Positions 31,546-42,016 of a DNA stretch of 49,519 nucleotides are shown piece after piece. This DNA comes from Prevotella sp. OH937_COT-195 (lineage in GTDB: Bacteria > Bacteroidota > Bacteroidia > Bacteroidales > Bacteroidaceae), in assembly GCF_003932845.1 (NCBI RefSeq), contig NZ_RQZH01000020.1, positions 1 to 49,519 on the forward strand, given 5' to 3'. The position numbers and the translations under genes are program-made. Each line of letters opens with the position of its first letter. The first letter of the stretch is position 1. Under the pieces are notes generated by a model. That model had not been told where the DNA came from, ran no database searches, and saw only the letters and a program-made list of their open reading frames with translations.

Positions 31546-31818
31546 ATGAAGATAAAACCAGGTTTCACTCTTCGCGATGTATGCGGAGAATATGTAATTG
31601 TTGCCGAAGGAAGAGAGAACATTGATTTCTGTAATATAATAAGCCTTAACGAATCATCTGCTTATCTTTGGAAAAAAGTTCAGCAAAAGCCTTCTTTCAC
31701 AGTAGAAGACCTTGCCATATTTCTTACGGAAGAATACGATGTTGATATGGAAACGGCCGTTGCCGATTCCCAAAAACTTACAGAGCAATGGTTATCTGTT
31801 GGTATTGTGGATGATTAG
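31546..31818 (+). CDS. PqqD family protein
   Basis: The 90-residue protein has the PqqD fold signature: MKIKPGFTLRDVCGEYVIVAEG, ISLNESSAYLWKKVQ, FTVEDLAIFLTEEYDVD and a C-terminal helix LTEQWLSVGIVDD. PqqD-type domains (RiPP recognition elements) bind leader peptides and present them to modifying enzymes. No radical SAM, cyclase or obvious precursor gene lies nearby. It is the last gene of the kinase/peptidase/PqqD run. Confidence 0.85.
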   Translation: MKIKPGFTLRDVCGEYVIVAEGRENIDFCNIISLNESSAYLWKKVQQKPSFTVEDLAIFLTEEYDVDMETAVADSQKLTEQWLSVGIVDD

Positions 31819-31846
31819 TCCAAGAAAATAATTCCGATTTATTTCT

Positions 31847-31883
31847 GCATAAATCCCGTATTTGTGTTTAAATACGCATAAAT
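31847..31883. promoter_or_regulatory. Candidate operator: direct repeats around an inverted repeat
   Basis: GCATAAAT occurs at 31847-31854 and 31876-31883 (29-bp spacing). Between them, CGTATTT (31857-31863) pairs with AAATACG (31870-31876). A -7 box (TACTTTTG, 31899-31906) follows 15 bases later. AraC-type proteins often bind direct repeats near promoters, and one is encoded just downstream. Confidence 0.35.
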
Positions 31884-31960
31884 AGCCATAAAAACAAGTA
31901 CTTTTGTATAAAGTTTATTAAAACCTTGATAATTGTTTCTTCATTTTTTTAGAATATAAT

Positions 31961-31968
31961 TAAATTTG
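31961..31968 (+). promoter_or_regulatory. -7 promoter element for AraC-type gene
   Basis: TAAATTTG lies 31 bases before ATG 32000; a second -7-like box is at 31899-31906. Confidence 0.35.
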
Positions 31969-31999
31969 CGAATAAAAAATGGGATAATAATTATTTAAT

Positions 32000-32467
32000 A
32001 TGGCTAAATATAATATTATAGAAAAAGAGGATAGAAAAGCAGTTTATCGTACTTTAATAAGTCCTATTGTCATGGACGAACTTGAGAAAAATATCTTTGA
32101 TATTATACATACGAAAAGGAAATATCGTGACAAAGAATATTCGGCAAAAAAACTTGCCATGGACTTAGGAACAAATACGAGGTACATTTCGGCTGTGGTA
32201 AATGTGAGGTTCGGTATGAACTATACTTCATTCGTAAATAAATATAGGATTGAAGAAGCAATGGTAATACTCGCTGATCTTAAATATCGTAAGACCAATA
32301 TGGAAGTTATTAGTTCTATGGTTGGTTTTTCAAACAGACAATCTTTTTATGCCTCTTTTTATAAAATAACGGGTATTACGCCACGTGAATATAAAATGGA
32401 GAAAATAAAGAATGGTGAAACGACATCTTACTTGAAGCATTGCAAAACTAAGAAAAAAACAGTTTAA
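32000..32467 (+). CDS. AraC-type DNA-binding protein without sensor domain
   Basis: The 155-residue protein is little more than an AraC/XylS double helix-turn-helix: SAKKLAMDLGTNTRYISAVVNVRFGMNYTSFVNKYRIEEA, then MEVISSMVGFSNRQSFYASFYKITGITPREYK. A ~45-residue N-terminal extension shows no known ligand domain. Such stand-alone HTH_18 proteins are common in Bacteroidota, and targets are unknown. It lies nine bases before the DPP III gene. Its upstream region has repeats that could be its own operator. Confidence 0.85.
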   Translation: MAKYNIIEKEDRKAVYRTLISPIVMDELEKNIFDIIHTKRKYRDKEYSAKKLAMDLGTNTRYISAVVNVRFGMNYTSFVNKYRIEEAMVILADLKYRKTNMEVISSMVGFSNRQSFYASFYKITGITPREYKMEKIKNGETTSYLKHCKTKKKTV

Positions 32468-32476
32468 TGATATAAA

Positions 32477-34435
32477 ATGGATAAAGACAACTTCTGTTAC
32501 GTTAATGAACGTTTTGCTGATTTGCAACTACTCCGTTATCGTTTAAATGGTTTTGAAGAACTATCTTTGCAACAAAAAAAAATAGTTTATTACCTTTCAG
32601 AAGCAACCTTGTACGGACGTGATATAACTTTCGACCAATTCGGTAAATTTAATCTTAAAATCCGCAAGACGCTTGAAGCAATTTATCTTACATACAATGG
32701 CAACAGAGAGTGTGAAGATTTTAAATCTCTTGTTGTTTATCTGAAAAGGGTATGGTTTTCAAATGGTATATATCATCATTATGGTTGTGAAAAAATAATT
32801 CCTGACTTTCCCCTTGATTTTTTCAAAAATGTTCTTTACAGCATTGATGAAAAAATATTGCCATTGGCAAATGATGAAAATATAGAAGATTTATTCTTTT
32901 TGCTAAAAGACGTTATGTTCAACCCAAATTTCTTGCCCAAAAGAGTCAACAAGGCAGAGGGAGAAGATGTAATAGTGTCTTCTGCTTGTAATTTCTACGA
33001 AAATGTAACTCAGCAGGAAGTTGAAGATTTCTATAATGACAGAAAAAAGAATGATCTTGGAGACAAACAACCGATTTCTTATGGACTAAATTCGAAACTG
33101 ATAAAAGAAAAAGGTATAATAAAAGAGATTGTTTGGAAAGAAAAAGGAATGTACGGAAGTGCAATTTCTCATATAATTAGCTATCTCGAAAAAGCATTGG
33201 AAATCGCAGAGAACGACAAGCAAAAAAAGTATATCAAGACACTTGTAAGTTATTATAAGAGTGGTGATTTGAGAACTTTTAATAAATATTGTATTGAATG
33301 GGTGGACGAGAAAGAAGCACAGATTGATTTTGTAAATGGTTTCATAGAAGTATATGGCGATCCGCTTGGTCTTAAAGGTTCTTGGGAAAGTATTGTAGAA
33401 TATAAGGATATTGAAGCCACGGTACGTACGCAGAAAATAAGTAATAATGCACAATGGTTTGAGAATAACAGCCCTGTATCCCCATGCTTCCGTAAGAAAA
33501 AAGTCAAAGGTGTAACGGCAAATGTCGTTTGTGCTGCCATGCTTGGGGGAGACGAATATCCGTCAACAGCGATAGGAATAAATCTTCCTAATGCAGATTG
33601 GATAAGGGCAGAATATGGAAGTAAGAGTGTGACGATAGGAAACCTTACGGAAGCATACAATAAAGCTGCACGAGGAAATGGTTTCATGGAAGAATTTGTC
33701 ATTGATAAAGAAACATTATCCTTAATTGAAAAATACGGGGACATTTGCGAAGATTTACACACCGACCTTCACGAATGTTTGGGACACGGTAGCGGACAGC
33801 TTTTGAAAGGAGTTGATCCGGATGCCTTGAAATCTTACGGAAACACGATAGAAGAAGCCCGTGCCGACCTTTTCGCTTTGTACTATATAGCAGATTATAA
33901 ACTTGTAGAACTCGGACTTACTCCGGACGAACATGCATATAAGAGTCAATATTATACATATATTATGAATGGGCTATTGACACAACTTACGAGGATAAAG
34001 CCGGGAAATGATATTGAGGAGACACACATGCGCAATCGTGCTCTTATTGCGTATTGGTGTTATGAAAACGGCAATGCGATAAGGCTTGTTAAACAAGATG
34101 GTAAAACATTCGTTGCTATTGATGATTATTCTGCCCTGCGTTCACTTTTTGCAAAATTATTGGCGGAGATACAGCGCATAAAGAGTGAGGGAGATTATTC
34201 GGTAGCAAAAAGATTGGTTGAAAAATATTCAGTTAAAGTTGATAAAAAACTACACTTTGAAATAATTGAAAGATACAAAAAACTTAATCTTGCTCCATAT
34301 AAAGGCTTCTTGAATCCTGTTATGAAACCTGTATTTAATGATCAAGGAGATATTATGGACATAAAAATAGATTATACTGAGAACTACACAGATCAGATGC
34401 TGAGATATAGCCGTCAGTATGCAACACTTATTTAA
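32477..34435 (+). CDS. Dipeptidyl peptidase III (M49 family)
   Basis: DPP III is a zinc metallopeptidase that removes dipeptides from oligopeptide N-termini. The 652-residue protein has the family motif HECLGH (His432, Glu433, His437) and EEARAD with the third ligand at 459-460, both canonical for M49. NNSPVSPCFRKKKVKGV and the substrate-binding region with HMRNRALIAYWC are also present. No signal peptide is seen, so it is probably cytosolic, unlike the secreted DPP IV. It follows the AraC-type gene by nine bases and precedes the AlkD-like gene by 14. Confidence 0.92.
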   Translation: MDKDNFCYVNERFADLQLLRYRLNGFEELSLQQKKIVYYLSEATLYGRDITFDQFGKFNLKIRKTLEAIYLTYNGNRECEDFKSLVVYLKRVWFSNGIYHHYGCEKIIPDFPLDFFKNVLYSIDEKILPLANDENIEDLFFLLKDVMFNPNFLPKRVNKAEGEDVIVSSACNFYENVTQQEVEDFYNDRKKNDLGDKQPISYGLNSKLIKEKGIIKEIVWKEKGMYGSAISHIISYLEKALEIAENDKQKKYIKTLVSYYKSGDLRTFNKYCIEWVDEKEAQIDFVNGFIEVYGDPLGLKGSWESIVEYKDIEATVRTQKISNNAQWFENNSPVSPCFRKKKVKGVTANVVCAAMLGGDEYPSTAIGINLPNADWIRAEYGSKSVTIGNLTEAYNKAARGNGFMEEFVIDKETLSLIEKYGDICEDLHTDLHECLGHGSGQLLKGVDPDALKSYGNTIEEARADLFALYYIADYKLVELGLTPDEHAYKSQYYTYIMNGLLTQLTRIKPGNDIEETHMRNRALIAYWCYENGNAIRLVKQDGKTFVAIDDYSALRSLFAKLLAEIQRIKSEGDYSVAKRLVEKYSVKVDKKLHFEIIERYKKLNLAPYKGFLNPVMKPVFNDQGDIMDIKIDYTENYTDQMLRYSRQYATLI

Positions 34436-34449
34436 AGCATTTAATACGC

Positions 34450-35061
34450 ATGGATATTTCTGATAAGTTGAAACAGATAAAGCAATCTTTCAGGTTAAGA
34501 ATGAATGGCGAAACATCTCGTTCAATGAGGGAGAAAGGAGTCGTTTACCATATAAATTGGGGAGTCTCTTTGCCTGATCTAAAAATAAAGGCAAAAGAAT
34601 ATGGAAAGGATTATGACCTCGCAATAGCCCTATGGAAAGAAGATATTAGAGAATGTAAAATCCTTGCAACAATGATTATGCCTGCTGAGAGAATGTTGCC
34701 GGAAATTACGGATATTTGGATGGAGCAGACTTTTTCTTTGGAAATAGCAGAGCAAGCAGCATTTAATCTTTACCAATACTTGCCTTATGCCTCACAAAAA
34801 GCATTTGAATGGATTTCTTCAGACAAGGAACTTTATGAAGTATGCGGTTATCATGTCCTTGCACGCTTATTAGTAAAGTTTAGAGGAATCAACAGCCGAT
34901 CGGAAGAAGAATTCCTTGACCAAGTACAAGTGGCACTACATGACAAGAGCATTTCAGTAAGACATGCCGCAATGGCATGTTTACAAAAATATGCCACGCT
35001 TGGTGACAAAGAGGAAAAACAGGCAATGTCCATTTTCAAGAAAAATGGCATAGAGTTCTAA
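34450..35061 (+). CDS. AlkD-like DNA alkylation repair family protein
   Basis: The 203-residue all-helical protein fits the HEAT-like AlkD fold: LKIKAKEYGKDYDLAIALWKEDIRECKILATMIM matches the family core, followed by repeated helical pairs to ALHDKSISVRHAAMACLQKYA. AlkD glycosylases remove bulky N3/N7-alkylpurines. The catalytic Asp/Trp pair was not identified with certainty, so enzymatic activity is unproven. It lies 14 bases after the DPP III gene. Confidence 0.7.
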   Translation: MDISDKLKQIKQSFRLRMNGETSRSMREKGVVYHINWGVSLPDLKIKAKEYGKDYDLAIALWKEDIRECKILATMIMPAERMLPEITDIWMEQTFSLEIAEQAAFNLYQYLPYASQKAFEWISSDKELYEVCGYHVLARLLVKFRGINSRSEEEFLDQVQVALHDKSISVRHAAMACLQKYATLGDKEEKQAMSIFKKNGIEF

Positions 35062-35088
35062 CCTTAAGTATAAAAGATTAAAAAATGT

Positions 35089-35119
35089 TTTGTCATCTCT
35101 GATAATTGTTGTATTTTTG
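35089..35119 (+). promoter_or_regulatory. Promoter of the fur-purA-hisS run
   Basis: TTTG (35089-35092) and TATTTTTG (35112-35119) with a 19-nt spacer lie 26 bases before ATG 35146. Confidence 0.65.
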
Positions 35120-35145
35120 CACATATAAAGTTTCTCTGTGTAAAA

Positions 35146-35631
35146 ATGGGCAATGTGAAAAAAGAGGTGAAAGATATTCTATCTAAATATCTTGAACAAA
35201 ACAAAATGCGGAAGACTGTGGAGCGATTCGCTGTGCTTGACGCAGCATATAGTTTCGACACATGCTTTACCATGGAGGAATTAAAAACTCTTCTTGAGTA
35301 CAGGAGTTTTCCAATCAGTCGTGCAACACTTTATAATTCATTAAAATTGTTCAAGAGACTAAAGTTGATCATTTGCCACAAATTACAACAAGGTACTAAA
35401 TATGAAGCAGCATTGTCAATAAACAGCAATTGTCATCAGATATGCACTTTGTGCGGAAAGGTATCCAAGATAGATTCCAAGGAAATCTCTTCTATTGTAT
35501 GGAATACAAGACTTAAACGTTTCCACATGGACAGTTTTTCACTTTATGTATATGGAATGTGCAGTAATTGTGTTGCAAAACAAACGAGGAAACGAAACAG
35601 AAATAATAAAAGAAGAGTACAGACAAACTAA
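35146..35631 (+). CDS. Fur family transcriptional regulator
   Basis: The 161-residue protein has the Fur winged helix (FTMEELKTLLEYRSFPISRATLYNSLKLFKRLKLI) and the dimerisation domain with two CxxC pairs, CTLCGKV and CSNCVAK, that bind structural zinc. The usual HHHxH metal site is only partly present (NCHQIC), as in other purA-linked Bacteroidales members, so the effector metal is uncertain. The tail is rich in Lys and Arg. It is 22 bases before purA. Confidence 0.85.
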   Translation: MGNVKKEVKDILSKYLEQNKMRKTVERFAVLDAAYSFDTCFTMEELKTLLEYRSFPISRATLYNSLKLFKRLKLIICHKLQQGTKYEAALSINSNCHQICTLCGKVSKIDSKEISSIVWNTRLKRFHMDSFSLYVYGMCSNCVAKQTRKRNRNNKRRVQTN

Positions 35632-35653
35632 TAAAAACAAAACCGAATAAATA

Positions 35654-36928
35654 ATGAGATGTGGAAAAGTAGATGTCTTGCTGGGACTACAGTGGGGCGA
35701 TGAGGGAAAAGGAAAGGTCGTTGATGTACTCACACCTAATTATGATGTCATTGCTCGTTTTCAGGGCGGACCTAATGCAGGACACACTCTTGAGTTTGAG
35801 GGCGAAAAATATGTGTTGAGAAGTATTCCATCAGGAATATTTCAAGGGGGGAAAACAAACATCATTGGCAATGGCGTGGTGGTTGCCCCGGATTTTTTCA
35901 TGAATGAGGCAAAAGAACTTGAGAAGAGCGGACACAATCTTAAAGACCGGCTTCTCATATCAAAAAAAGCACACCTGATAATGCCTACCCACAGATTACT
36001 TGATGCCGCAAACGAGGTAGTAAAGGGAAAAAACAAGGTGGGAACAACAGGTAAGGGTATCGGACCGGCATACACAGATAAAATAAGTCGTAACGGGCTC
36101 CGCGTTGGTGATATATTCGATAATTTTGAAGAAAAATATGCGATTTGCAAGTTGCGCCACGAGAAAATGCTAATGTCCCTAAACTACACCGATTACGATA
36201 TAAGCGAGACCGAAAAAGTTTGGAGGGAAGGTATCGAATATATGAAACAGTTCCGTATAATTGACTCGGAATACGAAATAAATAAAATGCTTAAAGAAGG
36301 AAAAAGCATTTTATGTGAAGGAGCGCAAGGAACGATGTTAGATGTTGATTTTGGCAGTTATCCATTTGTAACCTCTTCAAATACAGTATGTGCAGGTGCA
36401 TGTACCGGACTTGGAATAGGACCGAATAAGATCGGAGAGGTATATGGAATAATGAAAGCGTATTGCACCCGTGTAGGTGCCGGACCATTTCCAACGGAAC
36501 TTTTTGACGAAACAGGCAATCGACTTCGTGATTTAGGTCATGAGTATGGAGCGGTTACCGGACGCGAGCGACGTTGCGGATGGATAGATCTTGTAGCATT
36601 GCGTTATGCAATAACTGTTAACGGAGTGACACAATTGATAATGATGAAAAGTGATGTTTTTGACGATTTTGATACAATAAAGGCATGTGTGGCATACAGA
36701 CAGGAAGGAAAGAAAATTGATCATTTCCCATACAATATCGAGGAGGGCATAGAGCCGATATACAAAGAATTTCCCGGCTGGAAGACAAACATGACGAAAT
36801 TCACTTCAGAAGAACAATTCCCCAAAGAGTTCATAGATTATATTAATTTCCTCGAAATTGAACTTGATACACCAATAAAAATAATATCAATCGGTCCGGA
36901 TCGCGACCAGACAATAGTTAGAAAATAA
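35654..36928 (+). CDS. purA: Adenylosuccinate synthetase
   Basis: PurA joins IMP and aspartate with GTP to start AMP synthesis. The 424-residue protein has [12 protein letters not shown] with the catalytic Asp, [10 protein letters not shown] with the catalytic His, [14 protein letters not shown], and the C-terminal [19 protein letters not shown] and [10 protein letters not shown] segments. The stop codon overlaps the hisS start by one base (TAATG), suggesting coupled translation. Confidence 0.97.
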   Translation: MRCGKVDVLLGLQWGDEGKGKVVDVLTPNYDVIARFQGGPNAGHTLEFEGEKYVLRSIPSGIFQGGKTNIIGNGVVVAPDFFMNEAKELEKSGHNLKDRLLISKKAHLIMPTHRLLDAANEVVKGKNKVGTTGKGIGPAYTDKISRNGLRVGDIFDNFEEKYAICKLRHEKMLMSLNYTDYDISETEKVWREGIEYMKQFRIIDSEYEINKMLKEGKSILCEGAQGTMLDVDFGSYPFVTSSNTVCAGACTGLGIGPNKIGEVYGIMKAYCTRVGAGPFPTELFDETGNRLRDLGHEYGAVTGRERRCGWIDLVALRYAITVNGVTQLIMMKSDVFDDFDTIKACVAYRQEGKKIDHFPYNIEEGIEPIYKEFPGWKTNMTKFTSEEQFPKEFIDYINFLEIELDTPIKIISIGPDRDQTIVRK

Positions 36929-38301
36929 TGGCAAACAAACCAAATATTCCAAAAGGCACGCGTGATTTCTCTCCAACCGAAATGTCAAAGCGCAACTATA
37001 TATTCAATACAATAAAGAATGTATATGCACTATATGGCTTCCAACAGATAGAGACACCTGCAATGGAGACACTTCAGACGCTCATGGGAAAATACGGAGA
37101 AGAAGGGGATAAACTTCTTTTCAAAATTCTTAATAGCGGAGATTTTTTAAATAAGGTGTCAGATGACGAGTTGAATGAGAAAAATATTCTACATCTTGCA
37201 TCTAAAATATGCGAAAAGGGCTTGCGTTATGACCTTACAGTACCATTTGCACGCTATGTCGTTATGCACCGAGATGAGTTACAAATGCCGTTCAAAAGAT
37301 ACCAGATACAGCCGGTATGGCGTGCAGACCGACCACAGAAAGGCAGGTATCGTGAGTTTTATCAGTGTGATGCAGACATTGTTGGCTCCGATTCTTTGCT
37401 TAACGAAGTTGAACTCATGCAGATTATCGACAATGTTTTCTCACGTTTTGGTATAAGAGTTCAGATTAAGATAAACAACCGAAAAATACTTTCTGGTATT
37501 GCGGAAATCATAGGAGAACCGACAAAGATTGTTGACATAACAGTGGCAATCGATAAACTCGATAAAATAGGAATTGAGGCAGTTAACAAGGAACTTGCAT
37601 ATGCCAGATTAAGTGATGATGCAATAGCTAAACTACAGCCCATAATATCTTTGAATGGTACAAACGAAGAGAAAATTAATATAATATGTGATGTATTGTC
37701 CGGTTCTGAGATTGGAATGAAAGGAGTGGAGGAGACACGTTTTATTCTTGACATAATAAATGAATGCGGCCTGCAAAACGAGATACAACTGGATCTTACC
37801 CTTGCCCGAGGACTTAACTATTACACAGGAGCAATATTCGAGGCAAAGGCCATAGATGTAGAGATTGGAAGCATAACCGGTGGCGGACGATATGATAATC
37901 TTACTGGCATTTTCGGAATGTCGGGACTTAGTGGAGTTGGCATTTCTTTCGGTGCCGACCGTATATTTGATATACTCAACCAACTTGATCTATATCCAAA
38001 AGATACGGAAGATACTACAAAACTCCTATTCATAAATTTCGGTGAAAAAGAAATACGTTACTGCATGCCAATAGCGACAAAGGCTCGTAATGCAGGTATA
38101 ACCACCGAGATATACCCTGATGCAGTAAAGATGAAAAAACAGATGGGATATGCCAATGCCAAACAGATTCCATTTGTTGCCATTACGGGGGAGAATGAAA
38201 TGACAGATGGAAAAGTGATGCTCAAAAACATGCTTACGGGAGAACAACAACTTTTAACGTCAGAGCAATTATTGAAAGTACTTTCTACTAACGAGAAATA
38301 G
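36928..38301 (+). CDS. hisS: Histidyl-tRNA synthetase
   Basis: The class II synthetase (457 residues) starts [12 protein letters not shown] and has motif 2 at [26 protein letters not shown], the histidine-specific [14 protein letters not shown] and [10 protein letters not shown], and a C-terminal anticodon-binding domain ([22 protein letters not shown] ...). It overlaps purA by one base. Confidence 0.97.
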   Translation: MANKPNIPKGTRDFSPTEMSKRNYIFNTIKNVYALYGFQQIETPAMETLQTLMGKYGEEGDKLLFKILNSGDFLNKVSDDELNEKNILHLASKICEKGLRYDLTVPFARYVVMHRDELQMPFKRYQIQPVWRADRPQKGRYREFYQCDADIVGSDSLLNEVELMQIIDNVFSRFGIRVQIKINNRKILSGIAEIIGEPTKIVDITVAIDKLDKIGIEAVNKELAYARLSDDAIAKLQPIISLNGTNEEKINIICDVLSGSEIGMKGVEETRFILDIINECGLQNEIQLDLTLARGLNYYTGAIFEAKAIDVEIGSITGGGRYDNLTGIFGMSGLSGVGISFGADRIFDILNQLDLYPKDTEDTTKLLFINFGEKEIRYCMPIATKARNAGITTEIYPDAVKMKKQMGYANAKQIPFVAITGENEMTDGKVMLKNMLTGEQQLLTSEQLLKVLSTNEK

Positions 38302-38377
38302 AAGATTTTGCTGACAAAGGCAATACATATTAGAATACCATTTTTGTGGTTAAAACTTATTTAATTTACTAAACATT

Positions 38378-38932
38378 ATGAAGAAAAAATTTATTTGCAC
38401 TGTTTGTGGATATATCCATGAAGGTGAAGATGCACCAGAGAAGTGCCCTATATGCAAGGCTCCGGCAAGCAAATTTAAGGAGATGATTGAGAACGATGAC
38501 AATTCGTTTGCAACCGTACACGAGATTGGTGCAAGCCGTAAGGAAGGCGCCAACGAGGAAATGATTAAAGATCTGAACAACCATTTCAATGCAGAATGTG
38601 GTGAGGTGGGAATGTATCTGGCAATGAGCCGTCAGGCTGACCGCGAAGGCTATCCCGAAATTGCAGAAGCATTCAAGAGGTATGCGTTTGAAGAAGCAGA
38701 ACATGCGAGCAAATTCGCAGAGTTATTGGGCGACGTTCTAAAAGACACAAAGAGCAACCTTGAAGCGCGTATTGCAGCAGAACGTGGGGCATGTGAGGAC
38801 AAGTTCCGCATAGCACGCAATGCAAAGGCAGCCGGAATGGATGCAACCCACGACACGGTACACGAAATGGCTAAAGACGAAGCACGTCACGGTGCCGGTT
38901 TCCAAGGATTGTACAAACGCTATTTCAAGTAA
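38378..38932 (+). CDS. Reverse rubrerythrin (rubredoxin-ferritin-like peroxidase)
   Basis: The 184-residue protein has an N-terminal rubredoxin domain ([10 protein letters not shown] ... CPICKAP, four Cys for one Fe) and then a ferritin-like diiron domain with [44 protein letters not shown] and [11 protein letters not shown]. The domain order is reversed relative to classical rubrerythrin. The enzyme removes hydrogen peroxide in anaerobes and fits a host-associated Bacteroidales. It is closed by a strong terminator. Confidence 0.93.
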   Translation: MKKKFICTVCGYIHEGEDAPEKCPICKAPASKFKEMIENDDNSFATVHEIGASRKEGANEEMIKDLNNHFNAECGEVGMYLAMSRQADREGYPEIAEAFKRYAFEEAEHASKFAELLGDVLKDTKSNLEARIAAERGACEDKFRIARNAKAAGMDATHDTVHEMAKDEARHGAGFQGLYKRYFK

Positions 38933-38951
38933 GTTTTTTGAAAGACCAATG

Positions 38952-38989
38952 AGAGGACATGTTCATTTTATAACATGTCCTCTTTTTTT
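38952..38989 (+). terminator. Rho-independent terminator of reverse rubrerythrin gene
   Basis: AGAGGACATGTT (38952-38963) pairs perfectly with 38972-38983, with an 8-nt loop followed by a T run. Confidence 0.9.
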
Positions 38990-39140
38990 ATAAATCCGTC
39001 TCATTCAATCACAAAGTTAGTTTGTCTTTTCTTAAAAAAGGTTTATTACATTGATTTATAATAAGTCATTTTTAAGGGATAACTAACTTACTTGATTTAT
39101 AGTTTCCTTTTTGGGAGTGACAATATGTTGTTGGGAAATT

Positions 39141-42008
39141 TTATTTGTCTCCCATTTTGAGTTCCTCTTTTATGAATTTTGAGGTGTATCCCTTTCCACT
39201 TTCTGCAACATTCTCCGGTGTTCCGCATACTACGAGTTCTCCTCCTCGTCTTCCTCCTTCAGGTCCAATGTCAATAATATGGTCGGCAAGTTTTATGACA
39301 TCAAGGTTATGTTCTATTATTATAACGGTATTGCCACGGTCAACGAGTTTTTGCAATACTCCGGTCAAAATCCTAATATCCTCAAAATGCAGTCCGGTTG
39401 TAGGTTCGTCAAGTATGTACATCGTTCTGCCAGTATCTTTTTTGCTGAGTTCCGTTGCCAGTTTAACACGTTGGCTCTCTCCTCCGCTAAGTGTTGTAGA
39501 TGGCTGTCCGAGTTTTATATATCCGAGTCCGACATCTTGTATTGTTTTTATTTTTCTCAATATATCCGGTACATTCTCAAAGAAATCAACTGCCTGATTT
39601 ATAGTCATGTCAAGAACATCCGCAATAGATTTCCCCTTATATCTTACTTCAAGTGTTTCACGGTTGTATCTCTTTCCGTGGCATACCTCGCAGGGTACCA
39701 TAACATCCGGCATGAAATTCATCTCAATGTTCTTATATCCGTTGCCTCCACATGCCTCGCATCTGCCTCCTTTAACGTTGAATGAGAATCTTCCCGGCTT
39801 ATATCCTCGTATTTTTGCCTCGGGAAGGTTGACGAAAAGGGAGCGTATGTCACCAAACACTCCCGTATATGTTGCCGGGTTGCTGCGTGGGGTGCGTCCC
39901 AATGGTGTCTGATTGACACTTACTACTTTGTCAAGGTGTTCCGTTCCCTCGATACCATCATATTCCATCGGTTTTTTCAACGATCGGTAAAATTTGCGAC
40001 TTAATATCGGTTGTAATGTCTCATTAACAAGAGTTGATTTACCGGAGCCCGACACTCCGGTAACAACAATGAGTGTTCCAAGCGGAAAATCCACTGTGAC
40101 CTTTTTAAGGTTATTACCTCTTGCACCTGTTATGCGCAATGTCTTGCCATTCCCCTTGCGCCTTTCTGCAGGCACTTCGATGCACATCTCTCCCTCAAGA
40201 TATTTTGCTGTAATGGTTTGTTTATCAGAAAGCATTTTGGCAGGAGTACCTTGAAATACGACCTCTCCTCCTTTTCTTCCGGCTTTAGGACCAATGTCAA
40301 TAATGTAGTCTGCGGCAAGCATCATATCTTTGTCATGTTCGACAACGATTACAGTATTACCGATGTCGCGTAATTCTTTGAGAGACTTTATAAGCCGTTC
40401 ATTGTCGCGTTGATGCAAACCTATACTTGGTTCGTCGAGAATATATAGCACATTAACGAGTTGAGAGCCAATCTGCGTTGCAAGTCTTATACGTTGAGTT
40501 TCTCCGCCTGACAGTGATGCCGACTGTCGATCAAGTGAAAGATAGTCTAGTCCCACCTCAAGCATGAAACTCAATCGTGTTTGTATCTCTTTTATTATTT
40601 CTGCTGCAATTTTATGTTGATTATTGTCAAGATGCAGTTTCGCTTCTTCAAGCCATTCTCGCAGTTCTCCGATGTCCATTTTTGCGAGTTGACTGATGTT
40701 CTTATTCCATATTCTGTATGACAGACTTTCTCTGTTAAGCCGTTGCCCGTGGCACTCCGGACATTCGCATGTTGCAAGAAACTGGTCTGCCCATTTCTGT
40801 GCGCTTGCACTCTCGTCGTTCTCCATTACGTTGCGCAGGTATTTTATCACACCGTTATACTCCACAAAATAGTCACTTGTGGTATGTACCACCTCCTTAT
40901 CTATGCGTACGTTCTCAAGCGAGCCGTACATTACCTCGCTCATTGCCTCCTTGGGAATATCTTTTACAGGTGTTTTTATGTCACATTCGTATCTCTTAAG
41001 GATTGCATCTATTTGCCAGAAAATCATCTGTGACTTGAATTTGCCAAGTGGGACTATTGCACCTTGATGGATAGAAATATTGTTGTCCGGTATTACTTTT
41101 GCGAGATCAATTCGGTTTATCATTCCAAGTCCTTTGCATACACTGCAAGCCCCTTCGGGAGAATTGAATGAAAATTTGTTTGGTGCGGGGTCTCCGTAAC
41201 TTATACCCGATGTCGGACACATAAGTCTGCGACTGAAATATTTTATTTCCCCGTTTTCCTTGTCCAATATCATTATCAATCCATCACCTTGCTTCATTGC
41301 AATGGCAACGCTTTTCTTTAACCTTTCATCGCTAACAGTATGACCTTCAGAATCTTTTGTGGTTTTCTTGACCACCATTTTATCAATTACCGCTTCAATG
41401 TTATGATTCTTGTATCGATCAACTTTCATTCCTCTTTCCACCTCGCATATCTCACCATCAACCCTTACATGCAGGTATCCTTTCTTTCGCAGACTCTCAA
41501 ACAATTCACGGTAATGTCCCTTTCGATTCCTCACAAGCGGCGCAAGAATATATATTCGTTTCCCGGAATAATCACTATTTATCATTTCGAGAACTTTTTC
41601 TTCTGTATATCTTACCATTTTTTCGCCCGTCATATAACTATAAGCCGTACCGGCACGGGCAAACAACAACCGCAGGAAATCATATACTTCGGTAGTTGTT
41701 CCTACTGTGGAACGCGGGTTCTTGTTGGTGGTCTTTTGCTCAATGCTTATTACCGGACTCAACCCTGTAATTTTGTCAACATCGGGTCGTTCCATCCCCC
41801 CGAGAAAATTACGTGCATATGCCGAGAAAGTCTCTATATATCGTCTCTGTCCTTCTGCAAACAATGTATCAAAAGCAAGCGAAGACTTTCCAGATCCACT
41901 AAGTCCGGTAATAACAGTAAGGCTGTCCCGAGGAATTTCCACATTTATATTTTTGAGGTTATGCACACGGGCTCCCCATACATTTATCTTTTCCGATTCG
42001 TTGTTCAT
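39141..42008 (-). CDS. uvrA: Excinuclease ABC subunit A
   Basis: UvrA is the damage-recognition ATPase of nucleotide excision repair. The 955-residue protein contains two ABC modules with Walker [15 protein letters not shown] and [14 protein letters not shown], two ABC signatures ([18 protein letters not shown] and [18 protein letters not shown]) and the zinc-finger cysteine pairs, including [14 protein letters not shown] ... [10 protein letters not shown]. Length is normal for the family. It starts eight bases after the gliding-motility C-terminal-domain gene and is co-directional with it. Confidence 0.97.
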   Translation of the reverse strand: MNNESEKINVWGARVHNLKNINVEIPRDSLTVITGLSGSGKSSLAFDTLFAEGQRRYIETFSAYARNFLGGMERPDVDKITGLSPVISIEQKTTNKNPRSTVGTTTEVYDFLRLLFARAGTAYSYMTGEKMVRYTEEKVLEMINSDYSGKRIYILAPLVRNRKGHYRELFESLRKKGYLHVRVDGEICEVERGMKVDRYKNHNIEAVIDKMVVKKTTKDSEGHTVSDERLKKSVAIAMKQGDGLIMILDKENGEIKYFSRRLMCPTSGISYGDPAPNKFSFNSPEGACSVCKGLGMINRIDLAKVIPDNNISIHQGAIVPLGKFKSQMIFWQIDAILKRYECDIKTPVKDIPKEAMSEVMYGSLENVRIDKEVVHTTSDYFVEYNGVIKYLRNVMENDESASAQKWADQFLATCECPECHGQRLNRESLSYRIWNKNISQLAKMDIGELREWLEEAKLHLDNNQHKIAAEIIKEIQTRLSFMLEVGLDYLSLDRQSASLSGGETQRIRLATQIGSQLVNVLYILDEPSIGLHQRDNERLIKSLKELRDIGNTVIVVEHDKDMMLAADYIIDIGPKAGRKGGEVVFQGTPAKMLSDKQTITAKYLEGEMCIEVPAERRKGNGKTLRITGARGNNLKKVTVDFPLGTLIVVTGVSGSGKSTLVNETLQPILSRKFYRSLKKPMEYDGIEGTEHLDKVVSVNQTPLGRTPRSNPATYTGVFGDIRSLFVNLPEAKIRGYKPGRFSFNVKGGRCEACGGNGYKNIEMNFMPDVMVPCEVCHGKRYNRETLEVRYKGKSIADVLDMTINQAVDFFENVPDILRKIKTIQDVGLGYIKLGQPSTTLSGGESQRVKLATELSKKDTGRTMYILDEPTTGLHFEDIRILTGVLQKLVDRGNTVIIIEHNLDVIKLADHIIDIGPEGGRRGGELVVCGTPENVAESGKGYTSKFIKEELKMGDK

Positions 42009-42016
42009 CTATGTAA

